Positions 37,739 through 48,152 are shown, counted from the stretch's first letter. The stretch is 64,000 bases of DNA from Acetobacter estunensis (GCF_011516945.1 NZ_WOTH01000009.1:1-64000), one strand, 5' to 3'. Translations and numbers: made by a program. Notes: generated by a model not told the origin, from the sequence alone.

Positions 37739-38662
37739 TCAAGCAGACTTCACTTTGACGGCCTTCCGACCGGTCTTTCCCGTAGGAGCCGTGTCTTTAT
37801 TCACGGATTCCGCCTGAAGACGTGGACAGAAGAAAGTGGAGCGGCCTGACTGCGTGATGCGCCGGATTCCCGGACAAACGGGCCCATCTGCCTCCAACCC
37901 GCAGTCAGGGCAAGACTGCCCCTCGCGCCCATAAACCCGCCATGCGTGCTGAAAATAACCCAACTCGCCATCCGGCTGAACATAGTCACGCAGACTCGAA
38001 CCGCCGGCCGCAATAGCCTCCCCCAGCACAGCACGGACAGCCGCCACAAGCCGGTCGCAGGCTACGCGGTCCAGCAGAGCACTCGGGGTCGCAGGATGGA
38101 TACGCGCACGGTAGAGCGCTTCGCACACATATATATTACCCAAGCCCGCCACGATGCGCTGATCCAGCAACGCCATCTTGATGGGCGTCCCGCGCCCCGC
38201 CAGCGCCGATGCAAGAAAGGCACCCGTGAAAGCCGCCTCCAGCGGTTCAGGCCCCATACTCCCCAGCAGGGAATGACGGTCTTCGCCTGCGGTCGGCACG
38301 ATATCCAACGCGCCGAACCGCCGGGGATCCACCAGCCCAAAGCGCTTCCCGCCTCGCGTGGTGAACGCCACATGCTCATGTGGCACCGCTACATCTTCCG
38401 CAGAGCCGCCCTCCCCAAGATTGACGCGGCCTGACATTCCCAAGTGCAGCAGGACAGACTGACCACCCGAAAGACGCATCAGAATGTATTTTCCACGCCG
38501 ACGAAAACTCTCAATGCGTTTGCCCGCAAGCCGATCGGCAAGACCGACAGGCATGGGCCAGCGCAGATCGGGCCGGCGCACGGAAGCGGTGGCGATTACG
38601 TCACCTTCAAGAGCGGCTTTCATGCCGCGCATCACGGTTTCGACTTCAGGGAGTTCTGGCAT
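37739..38662 (-). CDS. mutM: Formamidopyrimidine-DNA glycosylase with altered zinc finger
   Basis: This bifunctional 8-oxoguanine glycosylase/AP lyase has the catalytic N-terminus '[17 protein letters not shown]' (Pro1 after Met removal, Glu2), '[10 protein letters not shown]', 'LLHLGMSG' and '[15 protein letters not shown]'. The C-terminal zinc finger is odd: Cys251, Cys254 and Cys279 are present, but the fourth position of the usual 'FCPxCQ' is Leu282 ('FCPRLQ'). An extra Cys263 lies in an enlarged loop. A Lys-rich tail of about 23 residues follows. The start at 38662 is fixed by the catalytic N-terminus. Confidence 0.93.
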   Translation of the reverse strand: MPELPEVETVMRGMKAALEGDVIATASVRRPDLRWPMPVGLADRLAGKRIESFRRRGKYILMRLSGGQSVLLHLGMSGRVNLGEGGSAEDVAVPHEHVAFTTRGGKRFGLVDPRRFGALDIVPTAGEDRHSLLGSMGPEPLEAAFTGAFLASALAGRGTPIKMALLDQRIVAGLGNIYVCEALYRARIHPATPSALLDRVACDRLVAAVRAVLGEAIAAGGSSLRDYVQPDGELGYFQHAWRVYGREGQSCPDCGLEADGPVCPGIRRITQSGRSTFFCPRLQAESVNKDTAPTGKTGRKAVKVKSA

Positions 38663-38690
38663 GACGGCAAAGAGGCTATAGAGTGTGCCC

Positions 38691-39485
38691 ATGACCGACA
38701 ATGCCTCTCCCGACCTGCATGCCCCCGCCCCACCGGACGACCTGAGTGGTGCTGACACCACCGATTTCGGCTACCGCGCCGTCCCGCGCGAGGAGAAGAA
38801 GCCCCTCGTACGCGCCGTGTTCGACAGCGTGGCGAATCGCTATGACGTAATGAACGATCTGATGTCGCTGGGCGTCCATCGTGTCTGGAAGCGCATCTTC
38901 AATGCCGAACTCGCCCCCCAGCCCGGTCTGAAACTGCTCGATCTCGCGGGCGGGACAGGTGACGTGACCTTCGGGTGGCTCGCCGGTGGCGGTGGGCCAG
39001 CCATCATGACCGACATCAACGTCAACATGCTCTCGGTAGGCCGCGACCGCGCCATCTCTCGTGGGTTTGTCTCGGACCTGTCCTTCTGTGTGGTGGACGC
39101 GGAGCAGATTCCCCTTCCCGACCGCTGTATGGACCGCGTGACCATCTCGTTCGGCCTGCGCAACTGCACCGACAAGATGGCCGTGCTCCGCGAGGCAAGG
39201 CGTGTGCTCAAGCCGGGCGGGCGCTTCCTCTGTCTCGAATTTTCCCGTGTGCAGGTCGCGGCTCTCGCCCCGATCTATGACGCATGGTCCTTCAAGGTTC
39301 TGCCCGCCATGGGCACGTTCGTCGCCAAGGACCGTGAGAGTTACCAGTATCTGGCCGAGAGCATCCGCATGTTCCCCGATCAGGAAACGCTCGCGGATAT
39401 GTTCCGCGAGGCCGGCTTCACGCAGGTGCGTTACACCTCTCTCTCAGGGGGAATCGCGGCCATCCATTCCGGCTGGAGACTCTGA
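38691..39485 (+). CDS. ubiE: Ubiquinone/menaquinone biosynthesis C-methyltransferase
   Basis: This 264-residue SAM-dependent methyltransferase has '[25 protein letters not shown]', motif I '[13 protein letters not shown]', and '[37 protein letters not shown]', the full UbiE signature. It methylates the benzoquinol ring in ubiquinone synthesis, consistent with the Q-dependent oxidative metabolism of acetic acid bacteria. Its start lies 28 bp from the divergent mutM start, so the promoters overlap. GTG at 38685 is an alternative start. coaBC follows after 3 bp. Confidence 0.96.
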   Translation: MTDNASPDLHAPAPPDDLSGADTTDFGYRAVPREEKKPLVRAVFDSVANRYDVMNDLMSLGVHRVWKRIFNAELAPQPGLKLLDLAGGTGDVTFGWLAGGGGPAIMTDINVNMLSVGRDRAISRGFVSDLSFCVVDAEQIPLPDRCMDRVTISFGLRNCTDKMAVLREARRVLKPGGRFLCLEFSRVQVAALAPIYDAWSFKVLPAMGTFVAKDRESYQYLAESIRMFPDQETLADMFREAGFTQVRYTSLSGGIAAIHSGWRL

Positions 39486-39488
39486 ACC

Positions 39489-40895
39489 ATGGCCGCTGCC
39501 GCACCGGATGACACCGTGACCGCCCTGCGTGGGCGCGTGCTTCTGATCGTCGGCGGCGGCATTGCTGCTTACAAGATACTCGAACTCGTGCGGCTGCTCA
39601 CGGCGGCCCATATCGATGTGCGCTGCGTGCTCACAAAAGCCGGCGCCGAATTCGTAACGCCGCTCTCGCTTCAGGCTTTGAGCGGCCATCCGGTGCATCA
39701 GGATCTGTTTTCCCTGACCGACGAGCAGGAGATGGGCCATATTGCCCTGTCCCGCTCGGCTGATCTGCTGGTCGTGGCCCCGGCCACCGCCGACCTTCTG
39801 GCCAAGATGACGGTGGGGCTGGCCAACGATCTGGCGTCCACCCTCCTGCTGGCCACCGACACCCCTGTCCTCGCAGCGCCTGCCATGAACGTGCGCATGT
39901 GGGAACACCCCGCCACACGTGCCAACGTGGCCACGCTGAAAGCGCGAGAAGTCGAGTTCGTCGGACCGGATGAAGGGATGATGGCCTGCGGGGAATATGG
40001 ATTCGGACGGCTGGTGGAGCCGCCGGTGCTGCGCGATGCCATCCTTGCGCGGCTCAACATCGCATCGCCCACGTCCGGTTCAGCAGAACCGCACGCATCC
40101 TCGACCATGACCTGCCCTCGAACAGAAACCGGCTCGTCCTGCGACATCGTCCCCGGCGGGACTGTCGTGCGCTCCTCCGTGGAAACGGTGGACGGCACGA
40201 CGCTGTGGAAGCCGCTTCTTGGCCGTCACGCTCTCGTCACGGCCGGTCCGACGCATGAACCGATCGACCCGGTGCGCTATCTCGGCAACCGCTCTTCCGG
40301 CCTTCAGGGGTACGCCATTGCGGAGGCATTGGCCGCTCTGGGAGCGCGCGTCACACTTGTCAGCGGTCCCACCAATCTTCTGGCTCCTGCGGGCGTGACG
40401 CTTCGGCGCGTGGAAACGGCTCTGGAAATGGAGCAGGCCGTGCGGGATGCGCTTCCCGCCGATATTGCCGTCTGCGCCGCGGCTGTGGCGGACTGGCGGG
40501 TGACGAACGCCGTCACGTCCAAGATCAAGAAAAGCGCGGACGCCATGCCGCCTTCGCTGCATCTTGTTCCCAACCCGGACATTCTCGCGGCCCTCTCCGC
40601 GCCCGGCCCACACAGACCTTCTCTTGTGGTGGGTTTCGCCGCCGAGACGGACGATGTGGAAGCCAACGCCATCGCCAAACGCAAACGCAAGGGCTGCGAC
40701 TGGATCGTGGCCAATGACGTATCGGTCGGCACGAACGTGATGGGCGGCACGGAGAACACCGTGCTTCTCATCACATCCGATGGCGTGGAACACTGGCCCC
40801 GCATGACCAAGACCGATCTTGCCCTCAGGCTGGCGCGGCGCATCGCGCGCCGTTTCGGTGCACCCGCCCTTTCTGCCGATGGAGACATGAACTGA
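39489..40895 (+). CDS. coaBC: Bifunctional phosphopantothenoylcysteine decarboxylase/phosphopantothenate-cysteine ligase
   Basis: The N-terminal half is the FMN-dependent CoaC ('[21 protein letters not shown]', active His in '[26 protein letters not shown]', '[13 protein letters not shown]', '[13 protein letters not shown]' with its active Cys). The C-terminal half is the CTP-dependent ligase CoaB ('[24 protein letters not shown]', 'AAAVADWRV'). A linker of about 45 variable residues joins them, making 468 in all. It carries out two steps of coenzyme A synthesis. Confidence 0.96.
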   Translation: MAAAAPDDTVTALRGRVLLIVGGGIAAYKILELVRLLTAAHIDVRCVLTKAGAEFVTPLSLQALSGHPVHQDLFSLTDEQEMGHIALSRSADLLVVAPATADLLAKMTVGLANDLASTLLLATDTPVLAAPAMNVRMWEHPATRANVATLKAREVEFVGPDEGMMACGEYGFGRLVEPPVLRDAILARLNIASPTSGSAEPHASSTMTCPRTETGSSCDIVPGGTVVRSSVETVDGTTLWKPLLGRHALVTAGPTHEPIDPVRYLGNRSSGLQGYAIAEALAALGARVTLVSGPTNLLAPAGVTLRRVETALEMEQAVRDALPADIAVCAAAVADWRVTNAVTSKIKKSADAMPPSLHLVPNPDILAALSAPGPHRPSLVVGFAAETDDVEANAIAKRKRKGCDWIVANDVSVGTNVMGGTENTVLLITSDGVEHWPRMTKTDLALRLARRIARRFGAPALSADGDMN

Positions 40896-40938
40896 TGCCG
40901 TCTTTCGGCTCTTCCCTCATTCCGGCCGCCCACTCCGT

Positions 40939-41403
40939 ATGAGCGCGCAAAACATCCGCGTGGCCGTCCAACGTCTGCCCCATGCCCACGATCTTCCTCT
41001 GCCGACCTATGCCACGACAGGCGCGGCGGGCATGGATTTCGTGGCCGCCGTGGACGCACCCGTGACCATTCTGCCCGGTGGACGCGCACTGATCCCGACG
41101 GGGCTGTGCATCGCCCTCCCACCCGGTTTCGAATTGCAACTGCGTCCGCGCTCGGGGCTGGCGCTCAAGCATGGCATCACCCTGCCCAATGCTCCCGGCA
41201 CCATTGACGAAGATTATCGCGGCGAGATCGGCGTGATCGTAATGAACGCCGGACAGGAGCGCTTTACCGTGGAGCGCGGCATGCGCATCGCTCAGGGCGT
41301 GCTCGCCCCCGTTTTCCGTGCGACATGGGACGAGACGGACAATCTCGACGCAACAGCGCGCGGCGCAGGCGGCTTTGGCAGCACCGGCACACAAACGCCC
41401 TGA
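40939..41403 (+). CDS. dut: Deoxyuridine 5'-triphosphate nucleotidohydrolase
   Basis: The five dUTPase motifs are in order: '[11 protein letters not shown]', '[12 protein letters not shown]', '[16 protein letters not shown]', '[14 protein letters not shown]' and the C-terminal 'GAGGFGSTG' that closes over the substrate. At 154 residues it is the normal trimeric form. It converts dUTP to dUMP, limiting uracil in DNA. It lies 43 bp after coaBC. Confidence 0.97.
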   Translation: MSAQNIRVAVQRLPHAHDLPLPTYATTGAAGMDFVAAVDAPVTILPGGRALIPTGLCIALPPGFELQLRPRSGLALKHGITLPNAPGTIDEDYRGEIGVIVMNAGQERFTVERGMRIAQGVLAPVFRATWDETDNLDATARGAGGFGSTGTQTP

Positions 41404-41464
41404 ACGGACACCTCCGCACGGAGCATCAGGAGATGAGTGAAACAGCCCGAAAGCAGCGACCGGC

Positions 41465-43225
41465 ATGACCGACGATGGTTATTCCGCCGAAGCTGAACCT
41501 CCACACTCACCGCGCACCCGCGACCGGCTCGCCATGGCGGCCTGCCTGTCCGGGATTCTGATCGCCATCGGCGCCTTTACCGCCCGGATGGACACCCTTC
41601 CGGCTCATCCTTTTTCCCTCCACGCGGATGATCCTTCGCTCCCGGCCATGCTGGAGGCCGTCGGCATAACCGGCCTACGGATCGTCGGGTGCCTGATCCT
41701 TGCATTTGGCTTCTCGCTCGGCAGCCTTGCCCTCACCACAGGCAGCACTTTCCGCCGTCATACCGCACTTCGTGCGCTCGACATGCTTAGCTTTGTGCCG
41801 GTTTGCGGGCTTGCGGCCCTAGGCGTTCCGCTTGTCTTTGGGCCGTCCCTCCTGCCTTTCGATGCACGGATGGCGGGCGAACTGCTCATCGATGGCGTAG
41901 GCGCCGCAGCCCTCGCCTTTCCCGTGGCCTCCGCCGTGCTGCGCGCACGCGATACGCTGCCGATTCCTCTCATGATGGTCACACAGGGATTCAGGCTGCG
42001 CGCGTGGCCTTCATTCTGGCGGCTTCATGTTCCTTTCGTCATGCCGGCCCTTGCACACGCCACCGTCCGCGCCATGCCACAGACATGGACCGGACTTGTA
42101 CTGGCGGAAATGGTGGTGGAGTTTCATGCGCTCCCGGTGGCACAGGGACTGGGCGCACAGGCCGCCGCCGCGATGGAGCATGAGGACATCGCACGTCTGA
42201 GCGTCCTCATTGGCCTGACAGCCGTGCTTGTGGGGCTGATCGACCACCTGTTGATCCGGCCTTTCCGTCGCTGGTCTGGCCGTTTCGAGGAACATGGCCG
42301 CAGCACCGAAGCGGGCCTTATACGCCTCCTCAAGCGCCTTGCTCCAACCCGTCTCCTTCTCGAAGGGCTGACACACCTTATGGAAGCCGCTGGCACCCTG
42401 CCGCTGGGCGCACGTCCGGTGGCGCACAAGCTAAGCCTTTCCCGCAACCTGCCCGTGCTGGAATCGGTGCCGTGGATAGCGGGGCTGTGCGGATTGGCCC
42501 TTGCGCTGTTCATTGGCCCGTCTTTTCACGTGCTGAAAACGATTGGCGTCATCCTCACAGCGTGCCTTGCAAGTGTAGTGGCCCTTGTAGCGTTGCTCGC
42601 CCTGAACTCGCTGGTCTGGCTGCCTCTCTCTTTCTGGCTGGCGGGCCGGTCGAAAAAAATCGCGACGCCTCTTCTGGCCGCTGCGCGCTTTCTTATCCTT
42701 TTTCCTGTCTTTCTGCTGTTTCCTCCCATCATGACGGCCGCAGGCCCATTCTCCGGTCTTGTCCCGTTCCTGTTCTTCGGCTTTCCATCGATCCTGCTTC
42801 TCCGCCTGAGCGAGAGCGCACGCCTGTTTCCCCGTTCTTTTCTCGATGTCATGCGGGTTTATCGTATCCCCTCCCGCCTGAGATGGATGCGGATCATCCT
42901 GCCGGGTCTTCGCCCGGCATGGATCGTGGGATGCCGTCGGGCCTCCTTCTGGATGTGGAACGCCTCCATCGCAGCGGCCGTGACGGTGTGGGGCGAGCGC
43001 ACGTTTGACGGAGGCTTCGGGATCGGCAGTCAGGTCGCCACGGCGCTAAGGGACGAAGACCCGCTTGCCGGAACCTGCGCTCTGGCCGCCATCACCTTTC
43101 TTGCCGTGCTGTGCGATGAAGGATTACGCCGCACACCGGGACCGGGCTTGGCATTCCAGCCCGATGAAGACACCAGCCAGCGTACACAGGCGTCTGTGAA
43201 CGACCTGCCGCCAGCCGCTCTCTGA
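41465..43225 (+). CDS. Tandem-domain ABC transporter permease (sulfonate/nitrate-type), no ATPase nearby
   Basis: This 586-residue protein has about 12 membrane helices in two homologous halves. Each half carries a degenerate EAA-type loop: 'MMVTQGFRLRAWPSFWRLHVPFVMPALAHATV' and 'VMRVYRIPSRLRWMRIILPGLRPAWIVGCRRASFWMW'. Both resemble SsuC/TauC-type permeases. In other Alphaproteobacteria such fused permeases sit beside an ATPase, but none is encoded here: dut precedes and map follows. It may use an ATPase encoded elsewhere or have lost transport. The start at 41465 is the first ATG and has no strong site. Confidence 0.75.
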   Translation: MTDDGYSAEAEPPHSPRTRDRLAMAACLSGILIAIGAFTARMDTLPAHPFSLHADDPSLPAMLEAVGITGLRIVGCLILAFGFSLGSLALTTGSTFRRHTALRALDMLSFVPVCGLAALGVPLVFGPSLLPFDARMAGELLIDGVGAAALAFPVASAVLRARDTLPIPLMMVTQGFRLRAWPSFWRLHVPFVMPALAHATVRAMPQTWTGLVLAEMVVEFHALPVAQGLGAQAAAAMEHEDIARLSVLIGLTAVLVGLIDHLLIRPFRRWSGRFEEHGRSTEAGLIRLLKRLAPTRLLLEGLTHLMEAAGTLPLGARPVAHKLSLSRNLPVLESVPWIAGLCGLALALFIGPSFHVLKTIGVILTACLASVVALVALLALNSLVWLPLSFWLAGRSKKIATPLLAAARFLILFPVFLLFPPIMTAAGPFSGLVPFLFFGFPSILLLRLSESARLFPRSFLDVMRVYRIPSRLRWMRIILPGLRPAWIVGCRRASFWMWNASIAAAVTVWGERTFDGGFGIGSQVATALRDEDPLAGTCALAAITFLAVLCDEGLRRTPGPGLAFQPDEDTSQRTQASVNDLPPAAL

Positions 43226-43304
43226 AAGGCCTCACTTCGCGTGTTGCACCTGCTCCTCAAAGGGGGCATGGTCCGCCCGTCTTTTCAAACCTTGGGGGAG
43301 CACC

Positions 43305-44108
43305 ATGGAGGGCAAGCCGTCACGCCGCGAGATCATCCTGCATGATGAGGCGGATTTCGCCGGATTGCGGGCCGCAGGCAAGCTGGCCGCCGAAACACTG
43401 GACATGATCACCGATCATGTCCGCATCGGTGTCACGACCGAGGAACTCAACACCCTCATCCACGACTTCACGCTGAAAAACGGCGCCACGCCAGCCACGC
43501 TGAATTACCGCGGCTATCCCAAATCGTGCTGCATCTCCATCAACCATGTGGTCTGTCACGGCATTCCGGGCGACCGCAAACTCGTGGACGGCGACATCCT
43601 CAATATCGATGTCACATCCATCCTCGATGGCTGGTACGGCGACAGCAGCCGGATGTACACGGTCGGCAAAACGCCCATCAAGGCACAGAAGCTGGTCGAT
43701 GTGACTTATGACGCCACGATGGCCGGCATTGCCGCCGTGCGTCCCGGCGCAACGCTGGGCGATATCGGTTACGCCATCCAGACACTGGCGGAAAAGAACC
43801 GCTTCGGCGTGGTGCGGGATTTCTGCGGACACGGCATCGGGCGCACCTTTCACGCGGCTCCCAACGTGCTGCATTACGGTCGTCCGGGCGAAGGGCTGAA
43901 GCTGGAAGCCGGGATGGTCTTCACCATCGAGCCGATGCTCAATATCGGCAAGCCGGATGTGAAAATCCTCGATGATGGCTGGACAGCCGTCACCCGCGAC
44001 CGCACGCTCTCGGCCCAGTTCGAGCACATGATCGGTGTGACGAAAGACGGCTGCGAAATCTTCACCCTCTCCCCGAAAGGCTACACCCGACCGCCTTACA
44101 AGGATTGA
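43305..44108 (+). CDS. map: Methionine aminopeptidase, type I
   Basis: This 267-residue metalloprotease removes N-terminal Met. Landmarks are 'NYRGYPKSCCISINHVVCHGIPGDR', the metal ligands in 'ILNIDVTSILDGWYGDSSRMY', 'FCGHGIGRTFHAAPNVLHYG', 'GMVFTIEPML' and 'SAQFEHMIGV'. GGGGGAG lies just before the ATG. ggt begins 4 bp after its stop. Confidence 0.96.
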   Translation: MEGKPSRREIILHDEADFAGLRAAGKLAAETLDMITDHVRIGVTTEELNTLIHDFTLKNGATPATLNYRGYPKSCCISINHVVCHGIPGDRKLVDGDILNIDVTSILDGWYGDSSRMYTVGKTPIKAQKLVDVTYDATMAGIAAVRPGATLGDIGYAIQTLAEKNRFGVVRDFCGHGIGRTFHAAPNVLHYGRPGEGLKLEAGMVFTIEPMLNIGKPDVKILDDGWTAVTRDRTLSAQFEHMIGVTKDGCEIFTLSPKGYTRPPYKD

Positions 44109-44112
44109 TGTC

Positions 44113-45969
44113 ATGAGCCTGCCCGTCCCCGCCTTCCCCACAAATCGTCCGCTTCTGCGAGTAGTGGCTTCATGGCTGGGCATCGGGGTTTTGGTTTGCG
44201 CCTCCGTGACCACCGGTTACGCGGCGCAGGCTCCGGTGGCAGGCGCGCCCGATCCTCTCGCTTATGAGGCTACACGCACGACGACATCGACAGTCGGCCC
44301 GGCATATGGTGCGCATGGAATGGTCGTGTCCGCGCAACATCTTGCCTCGGAAGTGGGCGCACGCATCCTTGCCAGCGGAGGCAACGCCGCCGACGCCGCT
44401 GTGGCCATGGGATATGCACTGGCCGTGGTCTATCCGGCGGCAGGCAATATCGGCGGCGGCGGCTTCATGGTTCTGCGGCCACCGCATGAAGATCCCCTCT
44501 TCATCAATTTCCGCGAGCGTGCACCACTTGCCGCCACACCCACCATGTTTCAGGACGCACAAGGCCATGTCCGATCCGGTGAATCCGTGCTGGGCTGGAA
44601 AGCGGTGGCGGTTCCGGGAACAGTGGCCGGACTGGACTATGTTCACGCACGATGGGGAAAACTCTCACGTCAGAAAGTGATGGAACCCGCCATCCGCCTT
44701 GCCCGCGAAGGTTTCCGTCTGGAAGAAGGCGACGTCGCACTGCTGCGGACAGCGGATACCGAGTTCAAAGCCGATCCGGTGCTGCGCCCTATTTTCACCC
44801 GACCGAACGGCGCCTCTCTTGAAGTGGGCGACCGGCTTGTGCAGCGTGATCTGGCCCATTCGCTGACCCTCATAGCCCGCCAAGGCCCGGATGCCTTTTA
44901 TCGTGGCGAGATTTCCCGACGCATCGTGGAGGCCAGCACACGGAACGACGGTCTGCTGAGTGCCGCCGATTTTTCCAGCTACCGCCCCACTGTTTCAGCC
45001 CCCCTGACCTGCTCTTACCGGGGCTATCGCATCGACACCGCACCACCACCCAGCGGAGGCGGCATCGCCCTGTGCGAGATGCTGGACATTCTCTCGGGCT
45101 ATGACCTGAAGGGCGAAGGTCTGCACAGTGCCATTGCCCTGCATCAGGAAATCGAGGCGATGCGTCACGCCTATTCCGACCGACGCGACTTGGGGGATCC
45201 AGCATTTGTGGCCAACCCCATCGCGCATCTGCTCGACGCGAACTACGCGGCGCAGGTCCGCAAGGCCATTCCCGTTGAACGGGCTATCGATTCATCCATG
45301 CTGACAGCAGGTGTGGCCGCGCCCGGCGCAGATGAGACCACCGCCGCTTCCGATCACGAGAAAAAAGAAACGACCCAGTTCTCGGTGATGGACCAGACCG
45401 GCTTTGCCATCTCCACCACCTACACACTCAACGGCTGGTTCGGCGCCCGCGTGATGGCGCCGGGCACCGGCATCCTGCTCAATGACGAGATGGACGATTT
45501 CTCAGTCAAACCCGGCAGTCCGAACATGTTCGGCATCGTCGGCAGCACGGCCAACGCCATAGCGCCACGCAAGACGCCCCTCTCCTCCATGACGCCCACG
45601 CTCCTCTCTCACGACGGCCATACGGTCATGGTGATCGGCAGTCCCGGTGGTTCACGCATCCCCACCATTGTCCTGTCGGTTGTGTCAGGCGTGATCGATT
45701 ACGGTCTGGACATCCAGCAGGCCATCGACCTGCCGCGCCTTCATGAACAGTGGATGCCTTCCATCGTGGAAATCGAACGTGGCGCGGTGAGCGCCAGTGT
45801 TGCGCGGACACTCGCTGATGAAGGCTACACTCTTACGGAACATGCGCCTTGGGGTATTCCTGAGGGCATTGTCACCGAAGAACTGATGCCGCATGTCGGG
45901 GGCGTGAAAAACGGGCTGTATGGAGGAGTGGATCGGCGGCATCCGGGTGGTGCCGCTGTGGGAGAGTGA
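44113..45969 (+). CDS. ggt: Gamma-glutamyltransferase (exported)
   Basis: This 618-residue precursor has an N-terminal hydrophobic signal ('LGIGVLVCASVTTGYAAQA'), the large-subunit motifs 'GGNAADAAVAMGYALAVVYPAAGNIGGGGFM' and 'INFRERAP', and the autocleavage site 'ETTQFSVMD' with nucleophile Thr420. The small subunit follows with 'TYTLNGWFG', 'LNDEMDDFS' and 'SSMTPTLL', then 'IGSPGGSRIP'. It splits glutathione and transfers the gamma-glutamyl group in the periplasm. A link to sulfur supply from glutathione is possible but not shown. Confidence 0.95.
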   Translation: MSLPVPAFPTNRPLLRVVASWLGIGVLVCASVTTGYAAQAPVAGAPDPLAYEATRTTTSTVGPAYGAHGMVVSAQHLASEVGARILASGGNAADAAVAMGYALAVVYPAAGNIGGGGFMVLRPPHEDPLFINFRERAPLAATPTMFQDAQGHVRSGESVLGWKAVAVPGTVAGLDYVHARWGKLSRQKVMEPAIRLAREGFRLEEGDVALLRTADTEFKADPVLRPIFTRPNGASLEVGDRLVQRDLAHSLTLIARQGPDAFYRGEISRRIVEASTRNDGLLSAADFSSYRPTVSAPLTCSYRGYRIDTAPPPSGGGIALCEMLDILSGYDLKGEGLHSAIALHQEIEAMRHAYSDRRDLGDPAFVANPIAHLLDANYAAQVRKAIPVERAIDSSMLTAGVAAPGADETTAASDHEKKETTQFSVMDQTGFAISTTYTLNGWFGARVMAPGTGILLNDEMDDFSVKPGSPNMFGIVGSTANAIAPRKTPLSSMTPTLLSHDGHTVMVIGSPGGSRIPTIVLSVVSGVIDYGLDIQQAIDLPRLHEQWMPSIVEIERGAVSASVARTLADEGYTLTEHAPWGIPEGIVTEELMPHVGGVKNGLYGGVDRRHPGGAAVGE

Positions 45970-46122
45970 AGCCGGAGAGATTTACAGTGCGACCGCTTTT
46001 GGGGAAGTAGAATGTCGGCTGTCAGGCATGATGGAAATAAACCCGACATGACTGAGAGACAGATTCCCCATTCGTAAACGCGTTACGTCCCGCGCTTGAT
46101 CCGGACCTATGAGACAGGATTT

Positions 46123-46806
46123 TTAATTATCGTCCAGTCCCGCCCGCTCCGTTTTCCAGATGTCCCAGTATAGGAAGACAAGGAAAGGGACTGGCCACAG
46201 GAACGGAAAGCTGCCGTGCAGGGCCAGACCCATGGTGGCCGCCATCACGCCCGCCAGAAAAGCAACCCAGGACAACAGCGGCAGAAAAATGCTTCCCGCC
46301 AGAGGACGAGCGATCCTGCCCACCGCAATCCATGACGCCATCCATTCCGCAATCCCCGATGCAGCTTTCAGCAGGTTTGTCGTCACGACGATCGTGGGCA
46401 TGGGTGTGCCGGAGAACTTCGCGATCGTCTCGCCCTGCACGGCCAGAAGGGCTGGAAGCACGAGAAATTCGCCCCAGTAACGCAGGGATGATCCATGAAC
46501 GGCCTGCGCCAGAACCATAAAGATCGTCATGACCATGACCCCGTAAGCCGGCGACCATAACAGTCGCATCAGGCCGGACAGGATGGCGGCAAGGAAAAAT
46601 ATGCCCAGCACACCGACCAGAAGCAGACCGTGCTGCCAGTTTCCGCTGATAAACAATGCACCCATATGCGTGGTATTGCCCGTCATACCGCCGGCAAAAA
46701 TGCCGCCCAGATCAACGAAACTCAGGGCATCGACATAGCCTGCGACAAGCCCGAGAATGAGAACCCGCCTAGCGGAAATCGAGACAGGAAGAAGGAAGGA
46801 CGGCAT
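46123..46806 (-). CDS. YoaK/DUF1275-family membrane protein
   Basis: This 227-residue protein has about six membrane helices, starting 'VLILGLVAGYVDALSFVDLGGIFAGGMTGNTTHMG', which is the DUF1275 signature. 'LVLPALLAVQGETIAKFSGTPMPTIVVTTNLLK' is also typical. The biochemical role of the family is unknown. The ATG at 46806 overlaps the antiporter stop by one base (TAATG), indicating coupled translation. The longer upstream frame is discarded. Confidence 0.85.
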   Translation of the reverse strand: MPSFLLPVSISARRVLILGLVAGYVDALSFVDLGGIFAGGMTGNTTHMGALFISGNWQHGLLLVGVLGIFFLAAILSGLMRLLWSPAYGVMVMTIFMVLAQAVHGSSLRYWGEFLVLPALLAVQGETIAKFSGTPMPTIVVTTNLLKAASGIAEWMASWIAVGRIARPLAGSIFLPLLSWVAFLAGVMAATMGLALHGSFPFLWPVPFLVFLYWDIWKTERAGLDDN

Positions 46807-48068
46807 TATTGCGGCTGGGATACGGATGACGGATAGAGCCTGCGAGCGACCCGTTCCATCGTCAGTCCCTGCACGATGATGGTGAACACCACCACGCCGT
46901 AACAGACGGGTAGCAACAGGTCGCGCAGGTCTCCGGGCGGCAGGCCAAGCGCCAGAGAAACCGAGATGCCGCCACGCAGCCCGCCCCATGTCAGGATGCC
47001 GAGGACACGCCCCCGCTCCCATTGCCGGAGATGAACCGGCAGGGTGGAAAACAGCACGCTCAATGCCCGCACGGCAATGGACAGCGGGATCACGGCAAGC
47101 GTCGCCAGCACTGTAAACAGATGCGGCGTGATCTCCAGTATTTCAAAGCCGATGAGCATGAACAGCAACACGTTCAGCACCTCGTCAATCAGGGTCCAGG
47201 CAATGTCGAGTTCCTTGCGGGACACTGCATCGAAAACGGAATGGCTATAACTTGTTCCGAAGCAGAGACCGGCCACGACGACGGCAATTGCGCCGGACAT
47301 GCCAAGGTGGTTGGCAATGCTGAATGTTCCGGTCGCCAGAGCCAGCGAGGTCAGCAGATCGATATGCGTATCCCGCTGCCCTTTGAGCACACGAAGCGCG
47401 ATCCATCCGGTTACGGCCCCAAGAAGACCACCACCGAGCGCTTCGCGGCAGAAGTTCATGGCAATCTCAGAAGCACCCACCCCCTGACTGTCTCCTGTCG
47501 CCAGCCCGATCGTTACACCGAAAATGACAACCCCCACCCCATCATTGAACAGACTCTCTCCCGCGAAAACAGCCTGAAGCGGTCCCGGTAGTCCCAGACG
47601 TTTCAGCATTCCCACGACCGAAACCGGATCTGTTGGTGCAAGAATGGCGCCAAGCACAATGCACCATGCAAACGGAACAGCATGGCCCAGAAGAGGGAAA
47701 AAGCCCCAAGCTGCGACCGCTAGAAAGGCCACGGCCAGAACGGTTCCCAGAATGGAGAGGGCGGTCACGGACATCAGCTTTGCGCGTAGATGGCCGACAT
47801 CCACCTGCATGGCCCCGGCAAACAGAAGCAGCGACAGGGCGCCGTTCAGAAGTGCCGCCGGCAGATTGATGGCGCCGAGCACGGATCGCGGGAGAGCCTG
47901 AAGATCATAGGCCGGAATCAGCGGATTCAGAATCATGACCAGCAGCGAAGTCAGCAATGAGACGATCAAAACACCAATCGTGACAGGAAGACGCAACGTA
48001 TGGTGGTTAAGAATGCTAAAACCTGCTGAAAGGGTCAGAAGCAGAGCAAGGAGGCTGATTGTATCCAT
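46806..48068 (-). CDS. Sodium/cation:proton antiporter, CPA1 (NhaP) family
   Basis: This 420-residue protein of about 12 helices has the CPA1 core 'LGAILAPTDPVSVVGMLKRLGLPGPLQAVFAGESLFNDGVGVVIF', whose 'ESLFNDG' Asp is the ion-binding residue, and 'GILTWGGLRGGISVSLALGLP'. It should exchange Na+ or K+ for protons and help keep cytoplasmic pH, relevant in an acid-producing organism. It shares an overlapping stop/start with the DUF1275 gene. Confidence 0.93.
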   Translation of the reverse strand: MDTISLLALLLTLSAGFSILNHHTLRLPVTIGVLIVSLLTSLLVMILNPLIPAYDLQALPRSVLGAINLPAALLNGALSLLLFAGAMQVDVGHLRAKLMSVTALSILGTVLAVAFLAVAAWGFFPLLGHAVPFAWCIVLGAILAPTDPVSVVGMLKRLGLPGPLQAVFAGESLFNDGVGVVIFGVTIGLATGDSQGVGASEIAMNFCREALGGGLLGAVTGWIALRVLKGQRDTHIDLLTSLALATGTFSIANHLGMSGAIAVVVAGLCFGTSYSHSVFDAVSRKELDIAWTLIDEVLNVLLFMLIGFEILEITPHLFTVLATLAVIPLSIAVRALSVLFSTLPVHLRQWERGRVLGILTWGGLRGGISVSLALGLPPGDLRDLLLPVCYGVVVFTIIVQGLTMERVARRLYPSSVSQPQ

Positions 48069-48152
48069 GGCCTCACCGCTGGCCGCTCTGGCTCCTTACG
48101 TCAAGGAAAACTGAGGGCGATAACTGCCCCCTCGCCTCCCTAATCTTAAAAC

